Assembly: GCA_003339415.1 (NCBI GenBank)
Contig: PDHQ01000220.1
Location: forward strand, 1-58,502
DNA: 58,502 bases
Source of the DNA: Ophiocordyceps camponoti-saundersi (nom. inval.)
Lineage: Eukaryota; Ascomycota; Sordariomycetes; Hypocreales; Ophiocordycipitaceae
Direction of reading: 5' to 3'
Shown here: positions 46,255-58,410 of the stretch, piece after piece
How the letters are laid out: the number at the start of each line of letters is the position of its first letter
Numbering within the stretch: the stretch's first letter is position 1
Program-made: the position numbers and the translations under genes
The notes under the pieces: model-generated
The model's input: only the letters and a program-made list of their open reading frames with translations
The model's database searches: none
Told to the model about the DNA's origin: nothing

Positions 46255-48830
46255 CTCTTATCCGACCTGATTCCGTCCACGGCCATCTCAGCGAAAGCAC
46301 TATTCATTAGCCATTGGCAGAAGATGGCAGAATCCTTGCTCTTGCAACGCCCATCGTGTCTATCAAATGAGCTAGGGCACGATATTGCACCCTCAACCCC
46401 AAGCCCAGGAGGCAGGGTCTGGCAATCGATAATCTCAATACGACATTGCATCGTCCTCGAGGAAGCAATATAGGTCCAGAGAGTGGAACCGGGAAGGCCA
46501 ATAATACAATGGTTAACTGCGAAATCCCCGTTGCAGTCGAATGCGAAGAACCCTTCTTACAACTTCTATCACTGTCGAAATGATGCAGATGATGCATGCT
46601 GCAAGTTCTATCTGTCCATCGACGGCGGAGTCACTTTAGAGGAAGCCTGTCTAGACCCGTCGGTAAGGCTTGGGAATGGGCGCTATCTACCGGCATCGAG
46701 CTATAGGGTGCCAAAAGTGCCTGCGAGGTAACCTGCAGGACGAACCGTGGCCAGGATTACTTCAAACACGAGAGAGCATTTGCTTTGATAGTAGGTGAGG
46801 GTCTTGCAAATGGCGTACATGTATTGGGTAGTGAGGAAAAGCCCTGGTTCCGGGCCTTCTGTCTAAGTGGTAGGATCGATAAATGGACAAGTTGAACACT
46901 TGAACCGCAGAGAGTAAGTGCGTATGCCTGAAGCCATCCACGTAGGGATTTATCCAACATCAAGACATGCCGGGCAAGGAGTACACACATGGAGAGACAT
47001 GCCGTGAAAGGCGTCAGCATCAACCAACAAGCCAACATGAGAACTGGCTGAAATCAGGCTAAATTTGCGTGGGTGAGGGAAGGGGATGCAAAGACATCAT
47101 TCGTACATGACACGAATCTCGACGCCATATGCGCGTCGACTGCTCAATCCAGCATTAGATCAAGCGTCTTCCGCCAGTATTCTGTCCTGGAAATCCGGAG
47201 TCCGGTCGAATACAACCTTTCACCGCCTTGCGTTTCATTGCGTCTGGCCACCCATGTAGGGATGCCAACGGACAATAAACATCTACGAATGCCACCTTGT
47301 TGGTCGGCCATGAAGTGAGCCAATGAGCCTTCGTCGTCTCCGCGGCCAACATCAATGGTAGGGAAAGAGATGCTGTCCGACGCCAAGGCTGTTCGTTCGC
47401 TTCACGGAGATGCGTTTTGAGCATGTACGTTGGTGCCGAAAGAGGTGTCCGGCCAGGAGACAAAGAGCATATGGGAGGTCGAGGTGCAAGCTTCCGAGGG
47501 CGGCGCTCACCCTCGAATCAAGGACGCGTCTATGTATGTAGAAGGTGTATAGCTGAGGGGGAAAAGGGAGAGGGAAGAAGCCAATGGTGAGATGGGATCG
47601 AGGGCAGAGAGGCTTTCGCTATAGGAGGATGGAAATGAAAGCAGTACCTTTTCTCTGCTTTCCCTTCTCCGATCCGCTTCCCGAGTCTCTTCCACAGCTC
47701 AAAGACAAATCAATGGTCAGGATCGGCGCCGATAATCTTAACAGCATCCCTCTGTTCTCTGTTCCTGGCAGGTGTCGCATTCCTGTCTCAGACGACGCGC
47801 AGCCATCTATTACACTAGGCACATGCCGCTTCCAATGTCTTCTGACTATGGCAAAATAAACACGGCGGTGAGGCGATGATGACTTTGTCTATGGGGAAGA
47901 TGGGGAATCTTTGGTTAGTGGTCTGGTGGAGCTTCAGTCTTGTCACGATGTGCTTTTCGGCTTCGTATGTAGATGATGATGCTTATGACACTATCGATCC
48001 GTATGCACATCACGTATGTATGTATGTACCTTTGCACGCAGCAGCATGAGTAGAACAACGGACCAATTACAGCCATTCCATAACCTCAAGTAGGCAATTA
48101 AGAGCTGATCGGTAAGCATGCTTCTCTTACATGGTCAACTCTATCACTATTGAATGGTGAGAACGCGTCAACAAAGAGTAGATAATGCTTCTTGCTATAG
48201 TTCATCAATAACTGCTTTCATCGGAAAGAGTAAAGGGTCTAGACTGTCTGAATGCTGGCTACTGTTGGGAAGCGATGCCATCAATTCCAACCATCACATG
48301 CTTTACATGGCTTCAAAGCCGTGACGTCAGTCCTACCCTACACCATGTCTGCGGTAATTGAGCACGGAACAACAGTGATCCCGACCCCAAGACATGTCTT
48401 GACCTATCAGACCACCTAGGCCTCTCTGCTGTCATATCTGCTGTGCTTTGGAACTCCGACACGTTCGTCGCGCTACGTTCCGAAATGGGTTGCACGACCA
48501 GAGTCGCCCTCTGTGTAGGGCATTGTCTAAAGCCATTGTTGTTCGAGACGCACTGTCCCAGGAAACAAGATGTTGACACCACGAGAGGAGCACAGCTTGT
48601 GTGAGACGGCCATCGCCCTCTCAACTTGCTGCAGAAGCCGTCTTGCCACGGCTCAGACTGATTCGACGACGAGGAGGTGGTAAAGGAGGCCGCCCCTTTT
48701 ACCGACTTCCCCTCTTCTCACTTTGCCCTCTACTATGGACAATAGCTGCTTCGACTGCAATGGAGGCGCGTCTTTTCTCCACCGTCGTCTGTTTTGTCTC
48801 TCATCGCGGACCCTGAGCTTTACCTCCCAA
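46255..48830. other. Long intergenic stretch, no gene resolved
   Basis: Composition is normal, without RIP. At 46,195-46,731 a plus frame is interrupted by a single TAG (46,471) preceded by GCAATA; the second part has a Cys-containing stretch (HCRNDADDACCKFY at about 46,569-46,610). It could be an exon of an unmodelled gene or chance. The remaining short frames on both strands show no similarity I recognise. A short TATG repeat is at 48,012-48,025. Confidence 0.3.
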
Positions 48831-49015
48831 AGTTGACATGCCGGGCCGGGCTAGGATGGAATCCTTTCTACGGCCCGTCCGTGGCGCGCCTCCCTTCCTC
48901 GTGCACTCAGCTGGAATTCCACCTCTCACGGTAGACTTGCTTCTCCGGAACAATGGCCGAGTCTAGCGACAAACAAACCAGATTACCGTCTCGCGGGACT
49001 CGTCGACTCGAGGCC

Positions 49016-49022
49016 TATAAAG
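49016..49022 (+). promoter_or_regulatory. TATA box of the WSC-domain gene
   Basis: TATAAAG about 190 bp before the ATG, followed by a long CT-rich leader (49,105-49,205) with CACAATCACATCACAG near a plausible transcription start. CT-rich leaders like this are typical of strongly expressed fungal genes. Confidence 0.5.
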
Positions 49023-49209
49023 ATTCCCCGTCTGTCCGTGGAGAGATGACTTTTCTTTTCCTCGACATCACAATCACATCACAGCCCGTTCGGCCTCGTT
49101 TCACTCTTTTTCTCTTCAGTTTCCCGGTTCTTCTTCTTTTTCTTCTTATTCCAACTTTATCCAGTCTCTCATTTTCATCTCAACAACTCTCTCTCTTTCT
49201 TTCCGCAGT

Positions 49210-51399
49210 ATGCACTGCTCAACCCTTTTCGCCCTTGGCGCTTGCCAAGTGGCCGCTGCGATGCAGATGACATCTGCATACGTGGCTCCCTATGCTCCTG
49301 AGCCATCGGCTGGCCCGACTTACCAGGTCGGCGACTTCAAGTATCACGGCTGCGTCACCCTCGAGGATGACTCCGACTGCTTCACCAAGATCGCTTCTCA
49401 CGATCAGATGGGCCTCGACCTCTGCGCTGCCAGCTGCCCGTCTCCCGTCTTCGGCGTCTACAACAGGTAAAAGCTGCCTCTTCTCGATCAATGGGACGAA
49501 GAACAAAGCCGCTGACGATGCTCTTACAGGGACTGCTACTGCGGCAAGGATCACGACTCCCTCAAGAAGGTGGCCGACTCCATGTGCAGCACTGGCTGCC
49601 CTGGAAATGGTGGTCAGCGCTGCGGCGGCTACAGCAACTCCAAGGTTATCGTCCTCAGCGCCTACACTCGCCATCCCGACTCGTATGGTACTACCGTCAC
49701 TCGCACTCAGGTCCACGTCGTGACCGCCTGCCCGGAACACGTCAAGAACTGCCCCTATGGATCCAAGACCACTGCTTACCCTGTCGAGACCGTCTACCCC
49801 GAGTCCAACGACTGGCACAAGAAGAAGATCATCTGCTACGGCGACAACTGCGCCCCTGAGCGCCCGTGCCCCGACTGCGACCGCTTCCGTGTCGTCTGCG
49901 AGGCCGACTATTCTTGCCGCGTCGAGCCGACCGACATTGACCACTGGCACAAGCTCGTCCTCTGCAAGGGCGGCAACTGCGACTACTCTCAGTGCCACGG
50001 CGACGAGTGCCACAAGAAGATTGTCTGCTACGACGGCCGCTGCACCCAGGAAGAATGCTACGGCGACGAGTGCAAGAAGAACTATGTCTGCCGCGGAAAC
50101 GAGTGCAGGCACGAGCAGTGCCGAGGCGAGGAGTGCTACAAGAGGATCGTCTGCGAGGGCGACAACTGCAAGCCCCAGCCTTACTGCGAAGGAGGAAAGG
50201 AGTGCCCCAAGCCCGCGCCCCCCAAGCCCGAGAACTACTGCCAAGGAGGAAAGGACTGCCACATCCCGGCCCCCTACAAGCCCCAGACTCCCTACAAGCC
50301 CGAGGCCCCCTACAAGCCCGAGACGTCTGAGAAGTACTGCGAAGGAGGAGAGGGATGCGTCAAGCCCCCGTACAAGCCCGAGGAGCACTGCGAAGGAGGA
50401 AAGGGATGCGTCATCCCCCCCTACAAGCCCGAGGAGGATTGCGAAGGTGGAAAAGGATGCGTCAAGCCCCCCTACAAGCCCGAGGAGCACTGTGAAGGAG
50501 GAAAGGGATGCGTCATTCCCCCCTACAAGCCCGAGGAGGACTGCGAAGGTGGAAAGGGATGCGTCAAGCCCCCCTACAAGCCCGAGGAGGACTGCGAAGG
50601 TGGAAAGGGATGCGTCAAGCCCCCCTACAAGCCTGAGGAGGACTGCGAAGGTGGAAAGGGATGCGTCAAGCCCCCTTACAAGCCCGATACTGCCGTCAAG
50701 GTCCCGGTCTTGCCCACGCCTGCTCCTTACCCTGGCAAGCACTGCGAGTCCAAGCCCTACGAGAAGGTCGTCTGCCACGGTGAGGAGTGCTACAAGGTCG
50801 TCTGCGAGGGCGAGAAGTGCCACAAGATTGTCTGCCAGGGCGCCGAGTGCAAGCACGAGGCTTACGAGAAGTGCAACGGCCAGGGCCCCGAGTGCCACGA
50901 GAAGTACCTCTGCAGCGGTGGAGAGTGCAAGCCGCAGCCGCTTGAGATGTGTGAGGGAGGCGAGGAATGCCACGAGAAGGCCGTCTGCTATGGCGATGAG
51001 TGCTACAAGGCCATCTGCCAGGGCGAGAAGTGCCACAAGGTTGTGTGCTACGGCGAGACCTGCCTGCTCCGCAAGCACGAGAAGTGCCCGGGCGGTGACG
51101 AGTGCACGGAGAAGGTCATCTGCAAGGGCTACGCCTGCGGCTACGGCCGCGGCGGCGACAAGAAGACGCCCGACTACAACAACAACAACGGCGGCAAGAA
51201 GACGCCCGACTACGACAACGGCAAGGCCCCCTACCCGGGCAAGGACGAGTACGCGACGCCCGTCGCGCCGGCCAACAGCTACGCCACCGGCGTTCTCCCT
51301 TACAACAATGGAGATACCGTCCAGGTGGGCGGCACCGACAAGATGGCCGTCGCCCTCAACCTCCTGGGTGCGGCTGCCGGCCTCGCATTCATGCTGTAA
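49210..51399 (+). CDS. WSC-domain, Cys-rich repeat cell-wall protein (GPI-type)
   Basis: Exons 49,210-49,466 and 49,530-51,399 (63-bp intron with CTGAC branch) give 708 residues. Residues 1-17 form a signal peptide. A WSC domain covers about 44-130 (YHGCVTLEDDSDCF, CAASCPSPVFGVYNRDCYCG, CSTGCPGNGGQRCGGY). Beyond it are two kinds of Cys repeats: about fifteen C-x-G-x-x-C modules, often followed by K and hydrophobics, and seven 17-residue units (residues 354-472; CEGGKGCVKPPYKPEED type). The C-terminus has an Asn/Gly/Lys linker and a hydrophobic end (AVALNLLGAAAGLAFML), as for GPI attachment. WSC domains bind wall glycans. Repeat function is unknown. Confidence 0.9.
50332..50688 (+). repeat. 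Seven 51-bp coding tandem repeats
   Basis: The in-frame units encode CEGGxGCV[KI]PPYKPE plus a variable E-H/E-D/E-K pair. Units 2-5 alternate EHC...VIPP with EDC...VKPP, so a two-unit (102-bp) block was duplicated after the first expansion. Units 5-7 are nearly identical, suggesting recent expansion and likely copy-number variation between strains. Confidence 0.88.
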
Positions 51400-53486
51400 A
51401 TTGGGGACTGTCGAAACTGATCCGATGGGATGGTCATTGTGAAGGGATGAAGGTTGGGAATATGAAAGCCGAGTGGGCAATCGCTGGATCGAAGTAGTAC
51501 ATTTCATGTTTTATGAGCTTGCGAACGGAACTGCCTTATACTTACGCAAACACCACAGCAGCAGCAGCAATGTTTGATAGCCTCTGACTGAATGATACGG
51601 TTCAATCAAATGACAACCTCCCCTTTTTTGGTTGTTGACTGTTTGGTTGACGATGATGTGACGGTTTCCCCCCCTTCTGCTTCCCCCCCTTTTTATCACG
51701 AGCCGTGACAAGCCTTTTCTCTCCCTCCCTCGAGGGAAGAAGCGGGGAAATCGTCTCCCTGTGAAAACGATTCTGTCTGTCTCTCTCTGAAGGTGCTTTT
51801 GAAGTTTCACAGAAGAGCAAGAAGAAGGCTTAGAGAAAAGGATGAAGCGAAGAGATGTGAGGACGAAGTCGTTGATGTCCGCAAACACATAGGAGAAGGA
51901 AACAATCACAAGTTTCACAGACGCGGCTGAAGAGAGGCCACAAGACATGGGCATGGCCCCCATGAGGGACGAGGAGGCAGCATTGGAAAAAGCCTTGGGG
52001 TACGCAGTTGACTGGATACCCAAGACATAACATGCATTCGGTGAGAGAAGGAAAGGCTCCTGAAGAGAAAGCTACTGAAAACAAGGCCTCATACACCACG
52101 TGCCTCACCATTGCCTGCAGGCCATTGATGCACGTACATACATACATGCATGTGTACCTATGTATGGCGTCGGCGTGGTTGGGCGAGTCCAGCTTCTGTT
52201 GGTGACGGACGGTTTCATGACTCAAGGGGAGGCCCAACGGGAGAGAGAATGCAGGAGGAGGCGTGCAAATCGTGGCGTTTGACTCGTGGGAGAGCCATTG
52301 GATGAGAGCGAGGTTGGTGTCAAGGTGGCTTACGGGTTTGTATAGCAGGGTTTTCGATGTTCGTCTTGTATTAGTGATATCTCGGCTGGTTTACGTGAGG
52401 TGAGGTGAGGTGAGATGAGGGGACAGAGGAGGAGGGGGGAGGCTTGAGGCCTGTGGCTATGGAGATTGAAAGATGAGGGAAGGTAACGAAGAGGACGGAC
52501 AGAGAGGATCTGATGGTGGTGGTGGTGGCGGTGGTGGTGGTGAGTGTGAAACTCTGAAGCCAACATGTGAGCCATCAGAGAACAGATAGGGGGTGAATGG
52601 GTTTTCAGCCGAGGCCCTTACCTACCTACCTACCTATGTATGTATGCAGCTGGCGGGATCCATGACCGTTCGTCGCTCGAATCTGCAACCTGCGGGCTGT
52701 ACGGAGTTGCAGTAGAAAGTTGTACGAGCTGTTGTCCTGTGTTGCCCCCCCCCCGGTCTTTGCCCACACCCTCTTTTCTTCTCTCAACGATGCTTTTGGC
52801 AACGGCTGCATTTTCCAAGACACACACACTCTCTCCCCATCTCGGTACCAGAACAGCGTTTGAAGCAAGCGGGTTGAAGGTGACGGCATCCATGGAAGTG
52901 GGTTTGCTACTCGGCACAGGCGCGCCCTCCTGACGCCGTTTATCCCCGTTCTTCCCCTCCCTATTCCCAACCCCGAGCCGAGCCGGAAGATGGTGGAGAA
53001 GATAAAAAGGAAGATAAACTGATTGTAACGGTATTGCCTCGTCGAAAGAGTCGTCGGGTACATCGTCAGGCATCATCGTTTGATGAATTTGTAAACTATG
53101 TATCTTGGGGAGAGCGGCTTGTCCGAGATAGGAAAACCCGACTGATTGACGGATGGGAATAGAAGCAGCACTTACAGACGGGTTGGAGATTCGAGGACAG
53201 CTCCGTCTGTTGGACGGTCCGGACCCGGCTTCTTCCGAAGAGGCCGTTTACAGACGCCGGGCCGGAGCGGTGCGTCAAGCAAGAACTTTTCTCTCCAACC
53301 TGATTACTTTTCCTTCATTCTGAGGTCGAGAATCATCATCCCTTCCTATCGTCGAAGCGGGGATAGAGGGAGAAAGTTGGGGGTAAAGGGGGAGGGGGGA
53401 CAGGGTTGCTTTGTTGGCTGCTGGTGAGGGTTTTACTGAGGAAGTAAAAGGGGAAGAGAAGAATTCGCATATCGACGGCTGACAAG
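51400..53486. other. Intergenic stretch with microsatellites
   Basis: It holds the 3' region of the WSC gene, (GAGGT)n at 52,395-52,420, (GGT)n at 52,510-52,545 and CCTA/TATG tetranucleotides at 52,618-52,645. Open frames at 52,630-53,076 (minus, 148 codons) and 52,640-52,933 (plus) overlap each other and match nothing I know. The last 300 bases are the likely promoter of the methyltransferase gene. Confidence 0.4.
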
Positions 53487-54825
53487 ATGCCATCCAATGA
53501 CATGGACACAAACATAAGGACGACGACGACGACTACGAACGACGACGACGACGACGATTCGGAAACGCGCAGCCTCACGGACAGCATACGCCAACACGTC
53601 GTCGACGGGAACCTCCGCTACCACGCCTACCACCAAGGCACGTACGCCTTCCCCAACGACGAGACGGAGCAGTACGGCGACGAGCTGAAGCACGTCCTCA
53701 CCGTCCACCTCTGCGACGGCCGGCTCTTCCTCGCGCCCTGTCATGAGCGCTTTGAGCTCGGCGCGCAGGTTCTCGACTTGGGTCTGTATACTACGGGGAG
53801 ATGAGAGACGCAGGCTTTTTCCATCAGCTTATAGAGGGGACTGCTATTCTGATGCTTCCGTCTCTGTTGTTTTTACCTCCGTTGGCCCCCTTTTCAGGAA
53901 CGGGGACGGGAAAATGGTGCATGCAGAGTGAGGATCCTTTATAGTTGCCTTCTTGACATGGTTGGTGCTGACTCGGGGTTATGACTTGGTATAGTGGCCG
54001 ATTTATATCCCAGATCGCGCTTTCACGGCATGGATCTTTCGCCGATTCAACCTGATTGGGTTCCGGAGAACGTCGAGTTCTTCGTCGATGACTTTGAAGA
54101 CGATCGAGGATGGGGCTATGCGGCTGATAGCTTCGACTACATCCACGTACGACACACGACTCACTCCATCAAGAACCGACCACAGCTATGGAAGCGAATA
54201 TACGAGTGAGAAGAAACAAGAGGAATCCTCCTTTCCCCCCCCAGAGAAAGAGACTGACGAAGCGAATCTATATAATCCCTTCATCATTCGCAACCATCAC
54301 ATCAGACACCTCAAACCCGGCGGATACGTCGAGGTGCAGGAATTCCAATACGTAGCCTCCTGCGACGACGCCTCCTGCGACGGGCCCTACGCCTGGCGCG
54401 ATTTCCTCCGCTACCTCGAAGCCGGCCTCGGCGCCCTGGGCTCCGACCTCAACGGCATACGACATGTCGAGCCCGAGCTGCTGGCCGCCGGCTTCGGCGA
54501 TGTCTCGTCCCGCGACGTCCGCTGTCCCCTCGGTCCCTGGCCTGAGGGGCGGCGGGCGAGGGAGCGTGGTAGGGCGTTGCGAGATGCCATGTCCCTTGGG
54601 CTCGTCGGCTTGGCTAGACGGCCTCTGCGCGATGGGCTTGGCTGGTCGGCGGTGCAGATTGAGATGTTCCTCGTTGATGTGCGGAAGGATCTTGTGAGGG
54701 AGGCGGAGGATGGGAGGCCGTTGTTTCATTCTTATTTCCCGTTTCGGGTTGTCTTTGCTCGGAAGCCGGTTCCGGGGGAGGCTGGGGTCGGGTCGCCGGT
54801 TGGAGGTTGTGCTTTCGGGGGGTGA
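53487..54825 (+). CDS. SAM-dependent methyltransferase, LaeA-like
   Basis: Four exons: 53,487-53,781, 53,898-53,927, 53,995-54,205 and 54,306-54,825, giving 351 residues. Introns are 116, 67 and 100 bp; the last two have CTGAC branches. The N-terminus is Thr- and Asp-rich. RYHAYHQGTYAFPNDETEQ and the helix before VLDLG are typical of fungal LaeA/UMTA methyltransferases. SAM-binding motif I, DLGTGTGKW (97-105), is completed by the 30-nt exon 2. Then come FHGMDLSPIQPDWVPENVEF, FDYIHVR and, across the last splice, IYEHLKPGGYVEVQEFQ. The fold is class I Rossmann. Relatives regulate or modify secondary metabolism, but no biosynthetic cluster is visible here. Confidence 0.9.
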
Positions 54826-57800
54826 AGTTGCTGTGGAGGGGGATTTGGAAAAGCTGGGGTGAGGGTGAGGAAGGGGTGAGGTTGTGATGTTGACGGTGAC
54901 AAGATCTGGTATGGGGCCGTTGGCTGATGAGCAGGGAGTAGCTTACATGAGGGCTCGAGGCTTGAGTTGTACGGAAGATTATACGGAAGATCATACGGCG
55001 GATCGGACAAGTTGAAGCCGGTCTCGTTACGGTACAGCTGAAGACAAGGCCTTGCTGGATCTATGTATAGCCTGATAGTTGCTGCCGGTCCTTGGCTAGA
55101 ATCTGCATCGTCATTTCTCTACCCTTCTTCCTCCTTGCACTGCGCCGTCGAGCGACACTCGACACTTGTACGTAAACTCGGGTGATGATTCGGTTTCCTC
55201 GAACGGACTACACAGGTGCGGTATATCCGTCTCCCCTGCCGTGAGCGACCTCCTTTCTCTCGGCTTGCTGATCCAGCCTTTTTCTTCTCCTGATCTGGCG
55301 GAAGATCTCCGTTGGACAAGCCAGAAGACGCACCCGCAGACACGCCGGTAGAAACTATCGAAGGCGTTGATGGACATGTGACGCGTGGAAGCTACAGGCT
55401 CGGATGATTGAAGTCACGAGCTTTGATCCTGGAAACACATGCAAGACAGGATTGTTGGGGCCATCACATGATAGGAGCGTGCCACGTGACCGGCGTGCTC
55501 CCCCCTTTTCTTCTTCCCCTGTGATGCATCGTTAGCTCTCTTGGCTAGATTCATCCGTGATTCACTTCTCAAAGTCACTTCAGAAGACTAGTAGAACGAG
55601 ATTTGATAGACCCTTTCTAAGGGTAAGAGGGGGGACTTCGTATCACTGAGTTGACTATATTCACGACTGTATGGTGATGATTATCCTTCAAAGCTAAAAC
55701 ATTCTTGAAATCGCCATTCGCTTCCAAGACGCGGTAGAAGAAAGGAGGGAAACATATCAAAAGAGTCCCTCGGATACCTGTACGCATCTAGTCAAGTACG
55801 CCGTAGAGAAAGACGACTCTAGTGGAGAGTCTCGCGAGTTGCAAACAACCTCCCGCCCAGATCCTCACCTCCGTCAGGGTATTTCCACGGATAAAGAGGC
55901 TGGGAAGACTAAAAGAGATTCAGTCATCGTATCGAAAGGCTGCCGTGGCAAGAAAGTAGGCAACGCAAGGCGTCATCCTATACTCGGGCCGAGGCAAATC
56001 ATCACCATGAGGAAGACCAAAGGTTCCTGACATCCGTATTTCCAGATTCAAAGAGTCAATTTCCCTCATTCGATTACTGATGGGTTTAGTGAGCGAGAAA
56101 GGAAGCTTCTGGCTGTTTCTCTTCCACACTAGCCAAAGGGTTGGATTTGGTCGCCAATCAACTCCAAGGTCATCCATCTCTTACAAGCATTGGGGAAAAT
56201 AGACGTGGCGAAAACAGCACGCCATGGATACCGGTGCCTTGTAATTCATGCTCTACAAGAAGCTTTCGTCTCGTTTCCATTCGCTGGACTTGATGGACTT
56301 TTGATGACGAGGCCGTAATGGCTTGGAGAGATGCCAACCTATCCCGTGGCATGATTACTCTTTCTTCCCTCATGCTGACACCCTAAATTCAATGACTCAC
56401 AGTTGAAAAGAAAATTCATCAAGAAAAGAAATGGTTACATGGAGCTGGAGGAAGTAATCTGAATGAGGCAAAGAACAGTCACGAATGGGTGATACAGACA
56501 GCCTCATGCACACCTCCCTCTCCAAAACCGATTCTCACAACCCTCAGAACCCCCTTCTGTCCTCTCTACATACCTACAGTCATCAAGCTTTACAAGTCGA
56601 CGCCTACCGCATCTCACATCACGAAGCATGCAACACTCCACGGAAGAGCGTAACCCTCCAACCGGACGGACACGCCGACGTCAACGACAACCTACCTAGA
56701 CAGACACGTGCCCCCGCGACGACGAGAAAGCAAGCCTACCACGAAGACAGCGAAAAAAGCCAAAGAACGTTTTCAGTGTTTGACATCGAAGGTTACACCG
56801 ACGCAGAATCGTGGCGAAGTCGACGACGAAACAAACCCCGTGTTCTCGTCACTCGTCAAGAAACGTCACACATGGATGTTGTATAAACAAGGAGGCAGGT
56901 AGCGAATAAATTTTCAACGTAGAACGAGCTTCTCAAAGAATGTTAGAGTAACGTTTTTCTTCCCTCTCTTCTGTATAACCGTAACAGCGGAGTTGGTCGA
57001 AGCCCCGAACGACTCAAGTTGTTACATACAGTTGCGGTTACAGTTATTCCTCGGTGAGTGGCATATGCACATACTACACACACATGCACAAATACACACA
57101 CGCGCGCATACATAAAAAGATATTCCTACGATGTCCTCACTCCGTGTAATGTTACATGACCATTACCGGTCGATGCAATTGCCAAGCAGTCTTAACCGGT
57201 GAAACCCCAATCCCCGTCTCGAACGGTGGGATGCACCAAGGCAAAGAAGAACGAGAGAAGAAGAAAAGGAAGAAAACGCTCTCACACAACCGGCGGAAGA
57301 TGCAAGATCAAGGCTCCAACTCCGACCCAGTGCGAGAGATGGCGCTCGTCGTCTTCACATCGTCCCCCGGGGGGGGGAGAGGGGGACGGGGCAAGAGAGG
57401 GCGTGCCGTTATCGACCTCGTCGGCCAACGGTCGTCTCCTCGTTATCGGCATCATGCAGCATCCTGCCGCGAGGCCGCACACGTAATACGTCAGGAAAGC
57501 CGAGTCCGTCGAGGGGGGGAAGGGAGACCTCCAAAAAAAATGAGGTGGTGGTCGGGCATCTTTTACATCGAGGCGCCAAACACCCCATGTATCACGAGCC
57601 GAAGGCGTTTCAAGATGATAATTTCGAACGGCAAGTGTCTGGATCGGGCCGAGGCGACATCTTTTTTTTTTCTGCCTCACCTCTCCTTCACATAGGGGGG
57701 GGGGCTGAGCATCGTCGCCCCTATCTCGGAATCCGACCTTCGGCTTGGGCTGGCATGTTTCGCGTAAAGAGAAGCGGGAAGGCGGAAAGATATCGAACGC

Positions 57801-58379
57801 GCAATCGAGACAAAAGCTGGCTTTGACTCATAGTCATCTATCAGCAGCGTCCGGATACACAGCTCCGATGAGTCAAAGATGGCTGACGACGACTTTTTTC
57901 TTCCCCCCTCCATCTTTTGTGAACCTGTCAGCCAAGTTAATCCAGAGGGAAAAAACAATGGTGGTGGAGGGGGGGGGGGAGCAAGAAAAGCCGGGCCCGT
58001 CGTTGGTTGAGGGACGCTCCCACGCGTCGGCGAATCGCTCGTTCGGGTCGAAAAGGAGTGGCGAAGCATGTTAGCGGAGGCGTCAAAGTGGCGCAACAGG
58101 ATTCCAGAGCATACCTTTTTCCGATGCGAGGATTGGCCATTGGTGGGAAGGGGGGGGGGGTTGGATGTGAAGAGCTGGCAGCTTCAGCTTCGTAGAGACG
58201 AAAGATGATTGATTACCTACCTTGGTAGTCTCCTGGATGGTGAAGCGACAAAAAAAAACACACAAATGATGACGTCGATGAGTCAGTCGAAGCTTCGGCT
58301 GGCTTCCAGGCAAAAACCCGGAGGAAAGGTGGGTCCCTTCGGTTAGCGAGCTTCGGCGGAAAAGGTGAGTGGGGCACAG

Positions 58380-58380
<1 letters not shown>
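54826..58380. other. Intergenic stretch, no gene resolved
   Basis: Composition is normal. Open frames such as 56,485-56,886 (plus, 133 codons) and 57,156-57,695 (plus, 179 codons) lack recognisable domains and compete with frames on the other strand. A CA/CG dinucleotide tract lies at 57,075-57,110. A gene reading in from beyond the right edge could have its untranslated region here. Confidence 0.35.

Positions 58381-58410
<30 letters not shown>

Noticed and set aside
49219..51507. Very long open frame on the minus strand opposite the WSC gene
   Set aside because: It is a shadow produced by the GC-rich third positions and tandem repeats of the real gene. It has no start context, and its Val/Leu/Ala-rich composition matches the complement of the sense codons.
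52630..53076. 148-codon minus-strand frame upstream of the methyltransferase
   Set aside because: It overlaps a similar frame on the other strand and has no domain, signal or splice evidence.
57156..57200. MTITGRCNCQAV start resembling a GFA-domain (formaldehyde-activating) protein
   Set aside because: Only about twelve residues fit. No continuation with the second Cys motif was found in any frame up to the window end.
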